Origin: Annona cherimola
Taxonomy: Eukaryota; Streptophyta; Magnoliopsida; Magnoliales; Annonaceae
Length of the DNA: 64,000 nucleotides
Direction: 5' to 3'
Assembly (NCBI GenBank): GCA_030490835.1
Contig: CM059975.1
Location: 56,163,174 to 56,227,173, forward strand
The first letter of the stretch is position 1, and the number at the start of each line of letters is the position of its first letter. This document shows, piece after piece, positions 21,403-32,882 of the stretch. The position numbers and the translations under genes were made by a program. Below the pieces are notes generated by a model. The model saw only the letters and a program-made list of their open reading frames with translations. It ran no database searches and was not told where the DNA came from.

Positions 21403-22566
21403 AAAGACTGGTAAAATGGCGTGGAAAGAAAGGATTTGATAACAAAGAGCTAGATATCAGAGCATGGATTGGTAAATAGGCGTGGTAAGAAAAGATTTGA
21501 TATCACAAAGATGATATTTTAGCAAGAATTGATAGACAGATGTAGAGGAAAAATGAAAAATGATGAAAGAGATAGATTGAGATTATAAGACATACAATAT
21601 GTATTGTCTTATATTGTGTGTCATTATGACATAAGAATATGGCTAATTAAGAAAATGTAGCTGGTGGCTATATTTCATAGTGTAAATGGTATATGAAGAA
21701 AAAATGATATGAGGACAATGAGACAAAGAAGCAGGTAGGAGAATTTGAGAAAAGACAAAGGATAGAAGGGAATCCGAACAGATGACGGGTCATGGAACCC
21801 TACATAGAGACCCCCCATACCTAAGGTTGACCACACCTTACCTAATATAGTACAGGATTGTGTTAGACTTTGCATGTATAAGGTGCGATGCTGTGGCGCC
21901 ATTTAGGCGGCACCTAGGCGTCAACTTTCTAAGTGATTGATTGATTTAGAAATTATGTTCATGATAAAATGACAGATTATGCAAATATAATCTGTACGTG
22001 TAGGGAAAAGCAACCTTACACCATGAAATGTGCAGGTAGAAATGAGAAAGGTAGGAAAAAGGGATTTCTTTTGACTCCTAATGTATGATGTTTGATTTTA
22101 TGAAAATATGAATGCATTTGATTTTATTCAAGTGCTAAGTGTATATGAAAAAGGAAAGATCATTGATCTTTCTAGATTGTAAAATTTACTATGTATGATG
22201 ATTCTATAATCAGAAATGATCATATTGACTATGTTGATATGAATGAATATTATGATAAGAAATGCTATTGACATAATTTTATATGTTGCATTCTACAACA
22301 TGCCTATTACCTTAGTTTTGAACAAGGGAAAGGTAGTTGCCGATATGAGTCAATAGGAAAGAAGAAAAGCCAGAAGCAAATCTAAACGACCAGGACAAGT
22401 GATAGGTCTATTGGACCAAGGCTAAAAAATGCCACTAAGACAGAGTAACGCAGTGGAAGCGTAGTGAACCATTGAAATATTGGAGGAAGATAATGAATTA
22501 GCAAATTTATATAAACTTTACCTCCGACATTTGAAATGTAACAGGTTTCGGGACAAAACCTGTTAT

Positions 22567-22579
22567 AAGGAGGGAGGAT
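22567..22579 (+). other. Polypurine tract of element B
   Basis: AAGGAGGGAGGAT immediately before the 3' LTR. It is preceded by a stretch (GTTTCGGGACAAAACC) also found before the E2 and E3 tracts, where it codes for or follows the end of pol. This shared tail ties B to the same chromovirus lineage. Confidence 0.9.
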
Positions 22580-23289
22580 TGTGATACCCGGACCTAAGTA
22601 GGATTCAATGGGATGCATTGAACATATATATTTGATTTATGTGTGATTTAAATGAATTTTGAATAATTTTTGTGAATTATGTCACATTTTGAATTAGGGT
22701 TTAATTAGGAATGGTGAATAAAAATTTAATCGCCAGAGCCCAAAGTGAGTCGATATGACCCGTGGGGTTTAATGAGAATTTAAAGGTGAAAATGTGTTAT
22801 GAATAATCATGTTAATTACCATGATTTAATTTATGGAGATTAAAGTGTAATTATCGAATTAAGGTGAAAATGATAAAAAAAATTCATAACTTAATGCCTA
22901 CAAGGCGGATTTCGATGAAATTTGACAGGTAAGCTCACGACGGTGGGCCCAATCTTATGAATGGATTAGATTAATGGAATCATGATGGGATTAGGGTGAT
23001 AATTAATTATTTTTATCCCAAATCCAAAAGATAAATTCAAGTTGTCATAACTTGACATAGAAACGTCAGTTTGAGATGAAATTTGAAACGATGGAATAAA
23101 ATTATGAAATCTATGAGATGAATGGAATGGATTAAGATAATTATCATGGGAAGTTTATTTCTTGGAGAGCAAGTAACAAGTTGCTTAAGAGCTAAGTAAA
23201 GAAGGGCAATTGTGGAAAGTGAACATGGAATTTATTAAAATGCCTATGGGGTTGCTTGACCACCAAGTAAAGTGGTTTATAAAAAGAAA

Positions 23290-23412
23290 AAAAAAAGAGA
23301 AAGAGCTGATGCACTTTCCAGCAAGGGGGGAGAAGGAGAGAGAGATGGAGAGAGAGAAGGAGAGAGAAAGAGAGAGAAGAAGAGAGAAGGAGAGAGAGAA
23401 GAGAGGAAAATA
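23290..23412 (+). repeat. GA-rich (GAGA) microsatellite tract in B LTR
   Basis: About 120 bp of almost pure purine, mostly GAGAGA and GGAGA units. Such tracts near plant promoters bind GAGA-type (BBR/BPC) factors, so it may be part of the LTR promoter; simple slippage is the other explanation. Confidence 0.85.
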
Positions 23413-26400
23413 AGAGAAATATGAAAATTTTCTCCAAGGGCAGCAGCTAGGGAACGTCCAACCCAGCAAGGAAGAGGAGAAAAGAGGAGGAAAAGAAGAA
23501 GGAAAATGGAAGGAATAGCTCGGGAAGCTCGGGGCAAAGAATCGACAAAATCGGGTAAGCACCCGTTGAGTTAAGACTTCCAATTTCCAAGTTTTCTTCT
23601 TGATATTGAAATCATAGTTTTGAATCATAATAAACCTCTAAAGAAAGATTAATAACATTCTAGAATTAATTATTGATTGAGGGTTTTGCATATGTATTGA
23701 AAAGAGATGAAAATATGGGAGCAAAACCTAGAAGAAATGAGGCAGAAATCTAAAATATGAAAGAAATAGTTAATAAACTAGTTTTAGCATGAAAATTTAT
23801 AAGAAGACTCATTATGGGGTGATTAAGGAACGAGATAATTTTTAATAGGGTTGAACGGGTGGCAGGATCAGCTGAACCAAAGGATTTTTAATAATTTTTA
23901 TACAAATAATTTTGGGCTGAAAATTTTACACGATATATAAGAAATATTTATGATCACACAAGTAAAATAAAAATTAGGTTTTCATGTGTATAAATATACC
24001 CAATAATTTACGTGAATAAGGCTATTTGAAAAGGAGTGCTGTTGTCCAGCATGGTAAAAATATAAAATTAAATATAAATGTTTAATATTTTGTGCTAAAA
24101 ATATTTATTTTGGTTAATACATGTAGTTATTAAGGTATGGTAGAAATTTCAAATCAAAACTACTTGATTTGATATAAATTCAAAATTTTGAGAATTCAGT
24201 GTGCCTGAATTCAGCATTATGTAGGGTATAAATCAAGATAAATGTTAAATTCTAGATTTTTGTGATGGAATTTAACTTATAATGGGATATAAATCATGAT
24301 TTAGTATAATTAATATGATGATTTATGAATAGGTTGCTGATTTTATAAAGTATGGAACCCAGGGTTGCATATATGACTCGATTTTTTTATTTTTATATTA
24401 AAAATGGTATGGAAATGAGATTAAATGATTTATGGAAGTTATGTAGGGTAAAATACCCTAGGATTAGGTTAGTTTGGATGCCAAAAATTATTTGGAAAGA
24501 TAAGCCTCAAATCTGATTTTTATGAATTTTATGAATAGGTGTCCAAATGGGGTGAAAATGGTACCGCAATAGGGAAATAAGTTGTTGTTTTGAGAGGAGT
24601 TAATATATGGATTTATGTAAGTTGGAAAACCTAAGGAATATAAGTATTTGAAGATGATGCAAATAAATGAATTGTTATTTTCATTTATCTAGGCAAAGGC
24701 AAGTAAAAGAATGGAAGAAAAGGATTATAGCGATCTCAGGTAAGCAAGCGAACTTTCTAAAATGCTATTTTCTTTCTATGCGATTGATATGATTGAAATG
24801 TTTATGCCTATGTTTTAAATGAATGGGCAAGCACAAGTTTTGAAAATGATGGCTTTAATGAAAAGTCGCAAGTTTTGGAAAATGACGGCTTTAATGAAAA
24901 GTCGCAAGTTTTGAAAAAGAATGGCTTTAAGGAAAAGCTAGAAGATTTGCTTCATGGGAAGCAAGCAATATGTTTTAAGATAAGGATTTTATCATCAGTG
25001 TTGCCAAAGATTGGCAATGTTTTATGTTAATGGAATTAAGAATTTTGCTTATGAGTAAGCAAGTTCTCCATGATAATGTTTTCAAAGAATTTCATGTTTG
25101 ATGCCGATGGTTTTAAGAATTTGCTTTTCAGTAACCAAGTTCTTTATGATGTTGTTTCAAAAAGTATTTTATAAGAAAAAGAAAATTTTGCCCTTTTTCA
25201 CAAAGCAACAAATGTAAATAAGTTTTGCAATTCTCTTATGATGTTTAATGATAAATAATCATGTTATAAAAGAGAAAAAAAGGGAGATTTGATTTATGAA
25301 AAAGATTTATTTTGCTAGGTCTTGATAATTAAATAATAAATGATGATTTGGACATAGTCCATATGTTTTTAAATGATATTCGAAAAGTTTTAATTTCCTT
25401 TAGATAAAGAAATCTATGTTGAAAATATCTTGAAAAATATTTATACGGATTTGTTGAAAGGGATTTAAGGATGACCAACCTCCTATGTTGCTTCATAAAG
25501 TGGTTTATTTTCGGTTTGATAAATGGTATGCAAAAGATTATGCAAGCACTTTATGTAAAAATGACAAAATTGATATGTGAACAAGAAATTGATTTTAAAG
25601 TGATTGAAAAGGGGTTAACACAATTGCATAACTTTTGTAAGCAAAAGGCCCTGAAATAGAAATCAAGAAAATTCTAGGAAAAATATATACTTTATTCTTG
25701 AAAATCTAAAAGTTTTGAAATTCTTTTATTAAAAGGGTTTTAAAGTGTGTTGTTTCTCAAACATTTCAAATATTTATCAAAATATTTTACTCAAAATGTT
25801 TCTAACAGAATTTGAGGAAGGTCATCCTAAAATTAGATTTTAAATAACAACTTGTTTAAAGTGGGTGCACTCGCTTTACAAGTTAACACGAACTGCGGTC
25901 TGTGATGTGTTTTTGAAAATAATTTTTAGAGATATAGACTTCGGTCTAAGATTTTTTGTGTGTTATGGATGCAGACAGAGGTTTGTGATCCCGGTTTAAA
26001 AGGACATGGGCTGCAGTCTATGGTTCCTCAAACAAAACGGGCTGCGGTCCGTCATAATAATGTACCAGTACAAGAAACAGGCAGGTTGTAAAGCACGGTT
26101 GGGATGACCGGGGCCCACTCTACATAAGGCCAAGTCGCTAAGGGATGACAGGAGTGCCAGCGGCACCCTCCCTGAGATGGGAGCAGGATAAATAAACAGC
26201 CACCTGTCTTGCGTGCTGTTAAGGATTCTCTTCCAAAAGGTAGCATGATCACTTTCTAAGTGTCACTACCGGATGGGGAAAAATGTGTTTGCATACATTT
26301 TGCTTTTCAAAAGCCCAAAGATTGGGATACAAAAGTGTTTATATGAAAAATTATCTTAAATTGGATTTTTATGAGCCATTATGTATAATGTTTTACACAA

Positions 26401-26534
26401 AATGTGTAAATATTAAGAATAAAAAGAAATGATTTTTATGCAAAAGTTTTCATGAAAAGGATTCATGACTTGTTTGCTATGAACAAGCCCCAAGATGGGG
26501 ATTATGAAAAAGGGTTTATGTTGGAAAATGTTTT

Positions 26535-27174
26535 GGACATAAGAATGTCCATTTACTAAAGGGATTTATGTTGGAAAATGTTTTAGACAAAAGAATGTCC
26601 ATTTTCAAAAAGTTTATGTGGGAAAAATGGTTGGACATGAGAATGTCCATTTCCTAAAGGGATTTATGTTGGAACATGTATGGACATAAAAATGTCCGTT
26701 TCTAAAAGAGTTTAAGGGATAAAAGTGTTTATGGACATATGAATGTCCATTGTCAAAGGAAACTATGTGAAAAATATTTTGAGAAGTTAAATATCTCTTG
26801 ACTAAAAGATTTTATGATGAAAAATGTTTTTGGACATAAAAATGTCCTTCGCCGAGAAAGGCTTATATAAATAATGTTTTAGGACATGAGAATGTCCTCC
26901 CTTGCTAAAGAATTTATGAGAAAAAATTTTTGGACGTAAAACGTCCACTGGTAAAAGATGGTTTTATGTAAATGTCTTAGAACATTAGAAATGTTCACTC
27001 AAGACAAAAGGAAATTAAATAAAGAGGGTAAAACATGGATGTTTTGCCTTAACAAGCACAGAGGTGACTTCTAAATGATTTTAAGAATAAATGTTTTATG
27101 ATAATGTTTAAGGATATAGAAGTGTCCTCATAAACACAGGATTTCATGATAATTTTTGGGACATATAAATGTCC
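26535..27174 (+). repeat. Array of about 13 short hairpins (3' LTR of B)
   Basis: Second copy of the array at 20159-20800, unit by unit in the same order. Some units are perfect here and broken in the 5' copy (first unit GGACAT/ATGTCC), others the reverse (second unit: AGACAA here, GGATAT/ATATCC there; the twelfth has GGATAT here). The two copies have therefore drifted separately since insertion. Confidence 0.85.
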
Positions 27175-27745
27175 TCAAGAAAAAGGTGTTCAAGATATTT
27201 AATGAAATCATTTTCAAGGAAATCTTGCCCGAAAAGATAAAATACTTGCTTACTGAGTTATCACTCACGTTTTGTTTTCCAAACCTTAGACAGGTACTGG
27301 GAGACTCAAGCGATCGAGGACCTAAGAAATGGAGAAAAGGTATGAGATTGTACCATGTGGCCTAAAATGATTAGTCATGGTGAGTGGAATGATATGAATG
27401 GAAGTTTTCAGGTATGTTGATATATATGTGAACTTGTTTAAAGTTCTAAGTTCTAGGAGAACTAATGAAGGAATGAATGAATGTATGTTTGGAATGACAA
27501 TGACATGATTAGGTCAAGAGGGCCTATGATGTATAACAGCATGTTGAAATGGTTTAAAGGATATGTACAAGTGTAACATTACTTATGTTATAAATGAAAT
27601 GATGATGAATGAAGAAACTGAAATTTTTTTTGGACGAGATCGAATTAAAATCCCGCCGCATGATCATGGCAACAACTCTAATTCACATTTACCAATCATT
27701 AAGATCTTGAGGTAAGGAAGTGACGTCTCGGTTTGGGGCACCACA

Positions 27746-29474
27746 GTTTTCAACTCATGAGTCATTCAAATCTTCACTTCCACTACACAAATCATGGAAA
27801 TTCATTCATATAGCTTGGTACCCATTCCATATTTAATCAAAGGGCATGTTGAATCATCATCTAAGGTATCTTTAAGAATCAATTTCATATTCAAAATCTT
27901 AGAGTTCAAAACTCAAAATGGAAAGCTCAACTTAACAAAATCAACTTACTTGATTGATGCAAAACAACCCTAATCACTTGAGATGAATTTCCTCTCCTTT
28001 TTCCCTTCCTTTTTCCCTTTTTTTTTCTTCTCTTTTCTTCCTTCTTGCTGGCCCTTAGAGTGGACGTGAGCTGCTACCTTGGGGTGAAGGGTTTGAGCAC
28101 TTAGAAAAATTTTTCCAAGCTCATCTCATTTGGCCGTGCACCCCTCTTATAAGGGCTGGATTAATCTAGTTGTAGGCCCCACTTGTGCTGTTTTTTCCAC
28201 ATTCAATGCCCACTTATCCTCTTAATTTCTGGGTGAATAATGGCTAAGTAAAAATATTTTTACCCTATTTTTAAAACCCAAAAATCTGCTCCAAATCAAG
28301 ACCGTCCAGCTGCCCCCATTGATCACGTCAACCTTGCTGCCCATTTATAGATTTTTCCCCATTTTTTTCATCCATAATTTAAGAGTAAATTATACACTTA
28401 ATTATCATTTAATTAATCCATTAATTTGGCATAAAAAAATCAGCAAAAATGGCAGCAACAGCACATCATGTGCGTCCATACTCAACCATGTTGTACACAT
28501 TTTTCACCTTCAATGGCAGCTGCATTTCATAATTTTTTCAGGGATTTTTACATGATTAAATGAAAATTCTTGTGTCCCTACATGTCAGCTACATGTGTGC
28601 ATAATTTATAAAATAAAAAATTAAAAATAAACAGCAGCAACAGCCCATTAACGTGCTTGCCTTGGACACCTCACCTATGCTCACTTTGAGCACTCATAGC
28701 TTCATCATGGTGGACGTCCACTGCTGGATAATACTTGCATTTTTTCATTTTATATTAATTCATAAAGTACCTTGAAAATGAGCTTCATTTGATACCAATT
28801 TTTCCATTAAAATCATGCATTAATTCCATGTACTCTAGCATTTAATGCATGGTACTCTTGAGGTGCAAAAGTCAACTATGCACACATTTATCAATGCAGG
28901 TATTTTCTCAACATGTTATGCTTAATCTAAATCTTCAAAAATGGGCATCTCATACTTTTATTCAACCGTTTCAAATTTTATCTCAATCCTATTTTCCTAG
29001 GTCAAGTTATAGCCGTTTGAAGTTAGCGGTTGGATTTGAGATATGATCAATAAATCATTACATTAATTTCATCAAGGATTTTCATAACCCAATAATTTCA
29101 TAATCCAAGCCCAACATCATTAACTTCCATATCAAATTTCACTTGAATCTGCCTTATAGGCATTGAGTTATGAATTTTCTAGTGTTTTTCCCACTAAACT
29201 TGATAATTATCATTCAACTTCTCATAATTCATAGTAAATAATTTAAAACAATTATCCATGATGTATTGGTGTATTTCAATCACCAACAATTTACTTTAAT
29301 CCCCTTGTCCTATATCAACTCAAAATGATCAATCACATCATTATTGCTAATCCTTAACCCTAATTGCAATAATTAACAAAATCTCAAAATCATTCAAAAT
29401 TCATTAATTACACCTATAGTCACATATGCATGTTAATGGATACATTTGGGTCCTATTTTGGTTCGGGTTTCACA
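27746..29474 (-). repeat. 3' LTR of E2, remnant
   Basis: About 1.73 kb of an LTR that should be near 4 kb. It aligns in wording with 50495-52209 of the E3 3' LTR, ends TTTCACA at 29474 (TGTGAAACCC on the element strand) and is cut at 27746 by element B. AT-rich, non-coding; small frames such as 28319-28555 are not supported. Confidence 0.85.
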
Positions 29475-29490
29475 ATCCTCTCCCCCTTAT
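29475..29490 (-). other. Polypurine tract of E2
   Basis: On the minus strand ATAAGGGGGAGAGGAT directly precedes the LTR start TGTGAAACC. The E3 tract at 52210-52224 is its counterpart. Confidence 0.88.
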
Positions 29491-29513
29491 AAAAGGTTTC
29501 GTCCAGAAACCGT

Positions 29514-31248
29514 TTATCCTTTAAATAACTGGGGGTATTTCCGTTCCACTTCTTCTTTTAACTCCCAAGTGGCTTCATTTTTAGAATACCGGTTCCATTG
29601 TACTTTCACGTACTCGATTTCTCGATTCTGAAGCTTTTGTACCTTCTGATCCAAGATCCTAACTGGCCTTTCTTCATAATTCAGATATCTTGAATCGGTA
29701 GATTTTCAGCCACTAATATATGAGTCGGGTCTGGAACATATTTCCTAAGCATAGAGATATGAAATACATTGTGGACTAGGGCTACCGCCGGGGGTAAGGC
29801 TATTTCATATGCCAATTTCCCAACCTTCTCCAAAACATCAAATGGTCCAATATATCAGGGATTCAGCTTTCCTCTTTTCCCAAACCTAGTAACTCCCTTG
29901 AATGGAGTGACCTTGATGAACACATGTTCGCCAACTTGGATGTTCAAATCCCTTCTCTTACAATCTGTGGAACTCTTTTGCTGACTTTGGGCAGTGAGTA
30001 TACACTGGCTAATAGTTCGTACCTTGTCTGTCATTCGTTGAGACAAATCTAGGGCTAATCTTTTCTCTCCAACTTCATCCCAGTTCAGCGGCGTTCGACA
30101 TCGCCGACCATACAATGCTTCGAATGGAGCCATTTGGATGCTAGCTTGATAGCTATTGTTATATGCGAATTTTACAATCGATATATACTCATCCCATGAT
30201 CCTCCAAACTCCAAGGTGCACATACGGAGCATATCTTCAATGATTTGATTCACCCACTCCGTTCGTCCATCTGTTTGAGGATGAAAGGTTGTACTAAACT
30301 TAAGTTGGGTGTCTAAGGTTTCATGTAAGCTTTTCCAAAACCTTGACATAAATGTCGCATCCCAATCCGAAACGATCGACTTCAACACTCCATGGAGTCA
30401 TACGGCCTCCTTATAATATACCTTAGCTAGCCTTTCTGCTGTATAAGTCCTTCTTATAGGTATGAAGTGGGCAACTTTCGATAGGCTATCCACGATTACC
30501 CATATGGAATTGTTTCCTGCTTGGGTCTTAGGTAATCCTTTTATAAAATCCATTGTGATGTCGTCCTACTTCCATTCAGGAATTTCTAAGGACTGTAGCT
30601 TTCCAGGCACTCTTTGGTGATCTGCTTTTACCCGTTGGCAAGTTAAACACTTAGCCACATATTCAGCGATCTCTCTTTTCATATTATTCCACCAATATGC
30701 TTTCTTGAGATCCTGATACATTTTAGTACTTCTTGGGTGAATAGAAAATAGCAAAAATTGTACCTCCTTAAGAATCTGCTCCTTTAATTCAACTGTATTA
30801 GGTATGAAAGGTGACCCTTATACCTATACATACCTTACTCATCAACAACAAATTTCGCCAATCCCTTTTTCTTCATTTTCTCGACATGTGCATGTAGGTT
30901 TGTATCCTTCTGCTGCACAGTCTTGATCTGTTCAAAAAGTGTCGATTGTATGCATAATTGTGATAATCTTGTTTGGACTCCTGGTGGACATACAATCAGT
31001 TCCATTTGTCTTATCTCCTTAAGCAATCCTTCCTCCTTAGTGATAAGATGTGCTAGGCTGACATTTCTGCTTAATGCATCAGCTACCACATTTGCCTTAC
31101 CTGGATGGTATAAAGTTTCCAAATCATAGTCCTTCAACAATTTGAGCCACCTCCTTTGTATCATGTTCAACTCCTTCTGAGTAAAAATGTATTTGAGGCT
31201 CTTGTGATTAGTGTAAATCTCACATCTTGCACCATACAGGTATTATCT
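29514..31248 (-). pseudogene. pol: E2 pol, second half: RNase H tail, integrase, chromodomain
   Basis: Several stops break the frame, notably before 31248, at 30835, about 30566, near 30400 and at 29855. Recognisable parts on the minus strand: the RNase H end ([16 protein letters not shown] near 31100); the integrase zinc finger H...H...C..C ending CLTCQRVKADH (about 30630-30730); the integrase core with its Asp in the VSDWDATF stretch (30365) and the Glu in QTDGRTEWVNQ (30270); GPF-type C-terminal sequence; and a chromodomain of the plant chromovirus kind (VRILD...W...ATWELKEE, about 29520-29680), ending at TAA 29514. Integrase would insert DNA copies and the chromodomain would steer them to heterochromatin. 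In E3 the same region is broken at different points. Confidence 0.9.
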
Positions 31249-32882
31249 CTATTTTTTCAAGGCAAACACCACAGCTGCTAATTCTAAATTATGTGTGGGG
31301 TAGCTTAGCTCATTGGGCTTCAACTGTCGCGACGCGTAGGCTATCACTTTCCCTCTTTGCATCAGGACACACCCTAATCCCTTTCTTGACACATCACTAT
31401 AAACCACAAACCCTTCATTTCCTTCTGGTAGGGTTAGGATGGGCGCTTTCACCAATCGTTGTTTCAATTCTTGAAAATTGCACTCGCATTCCTCAAACCA
31501 TACATACCTGACTCCTTTACGAGTCAACTTGGTTAACGGGGCTAACAGTTGTGAAAACCCTTCAACAAATCTTCTATAGTAGCCGACCAACCCTAGAAAA
31601 CTTTGAATTTCCATAACGTTCGTCGGCCTTGGCCATTTCAACACTGCCTCAATCTTTTGAGGATCAACTTGAATACCTCTTTCAGATATTATATGCCCAA
31701 GAAATCCTATTTGTTTCAACCAAAACTCACATTTCTTTAACTTGGCATATAATTTCTCTTTTCTCAACCTTTCCAAAACCCTTCACAAATGATTTTCATG
31801 TTCTTTCTCCGTCTTTGAGTAGATCAGGACATCGTCAATAAACATAACCACAAACTGATCAAGATAGTCCCGAAAAACTCTATTCATCATATCCATGAAT
31901 ACAGCAGGGGCATTAGTAAGTCCGAAAGGCATTACCAAAAACTCGTAATGCCCATACCTGGTTCGAAAAACCATTTTATGAGTATTGGCCAGACTTATCC
32001 TCAGCTGATGATATCCTGACTGTAAATCAATCTTGGACACAGTTGTAGCTCCTTGAAATTGATGAAATAAATCATCGATCCTGGGCAATGGATACTTATT
32101 CTTTATTGTAACTTTATTTAGCTCTCGATAATCAATACATAACCTCAAGCTTCTGTCCTTTTTCCCCACAAACAATACCGGAGCTCCCCAAGGGGACACA
32201 CTTGGTCGGATGAAACCCTTATCTAACAGCTCCTGTATTTGAGTCCTTAATTCATTCATCTTAGCTGGCGCGATTCTATATGGAGTTTTAGAAATTGGAG
32301 TTGTACCCGACATCACATCAATAGTCATATCCATTTCCCGTTGTAGAGGCAATGTGGTTAACTCCTTTAGAAATACATCAGGAAATTTCTTAACCATAGG
32401 TATCTGATTAATCTTTACCTCCATGCCTTTCTCTACATTCACTGACACTAAATAGGCTTGACATTTTTGTCGGATCATCCTGACTGCTTTCGTAGATGAT
32501 ATCAATATATTTGAACTGTCAGGTTGCCTTAACTTCCCAATGACAATTTTCTTTCCTGGAGTTGCTTCAAATTGCGCTTTCTTATTTTTACAGTCTATGG
32601 TCGCTCTCCATTGGCTTAGCCAATCCATACCTAATATCACGTCGAATTTCGTCATTGGCAATAAGATCAAATCGGCTTCTAGAATCAATCATCCTATCCT
32701 AATTGGGCAGGCTTTACATACTTGGCTAGTACTTGCTAACCTATAGACTGGAGATTCTACATGTATGATCTGGTTAGTCTCTTCTACCGGTAGTGCATGG
32801 GTGGTCACATATTGGCATGCTATGAATGAATGGCTAGCACCAAAATCAAACAAATCTACTGCCAAATTTCCTAGAATATAAA
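31249..32882 (-). pseudogene. pol: E2 pol, first half: protease, reverse transcriptase, RNase H
   Basis: Runs from the solo LTR insertion at 32882 leftwards. The protease motif near 32845 is DFGASHSFIA where E3 has [10 protein letters not shown], so the catalytic Ser-containing triad is lost. A stop precedes 32688. Reverse transcriptase follows, with [34 protein letters not shown] and the active-site FIDDVLIYS near 31830. A TGA at 31783, in a codon that is CGA-like in E3, ends this piece. The next (31249-31776) holds the RT connection ([15 protein letters not shown]) and RNase H ([12 protein letters not shown]), ending at a stop. Confidence 0.9.

Larger units (their letters stand above)
21386..22579 (+). 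other. Internal domain of element B, non-coding
   Basis: 1194 bp between the LTRs. It starts with the primer site and ends with the polypurine tract; between them I find only short frames and no gag or pol motif on either strand. Near 21895-21925 there is a GGCACCTAGGCGTCAAC stretch resembling the palindromic motif of the Athila LTRs at 35756-36004. Confidence 0.85.
18758..27745 (+). mobile_element. Element B: plus-strand chromovirus-like retrotransposon without coding capacity
   Basis: Has a 5' LTR remnant, initiator tRNA-Met primer site, a 1194-bp internal domain with no coding capacity, a polypurine tract and a complete 5166-bp 3' LTR (TGTGATACCC...GGCACCACA). The LTR ends resemble those of the E2/E3 chromoviruses, so it probably used their proteins. 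It sits inside the 3' LTR of E2; the duplicated target would be GTTTT (27746-27750), with its partner outside the window. It could be a deletion product or a non-autonomous family spread by helpers. The missing first 2.57 kb of the 5' LTR lies beyond the C insertion, off the left edge. Confidence 0.85.
22580..27745 (+). repeat. 3' LTR of element B, complete (5166 bp)
   Basis: Starts TGTGATACCCGG and ends GGGGCACCACA. Unusually long for a plant LTR. Contents in order: AT-rich sequence, a GA-rich tract (23290-23412), a short repeat (three similar AAGTTTTGAAAA units near 24834-24912), the region shared with the 5' remnant from 25148, and the hairpin array (26535-27174). No supported gene; the GA tract leaves an open frame (23210-23413) of low-complexity Arg/Glu that I do not call. 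Confidence 0.9.

Noticed and set aside
23210..23628. Open frames across the GA tract on both strands (Arg/Glu- or Ser/Leu-rich).
   Set aside because: Low-complexity translation of a microsatellite.
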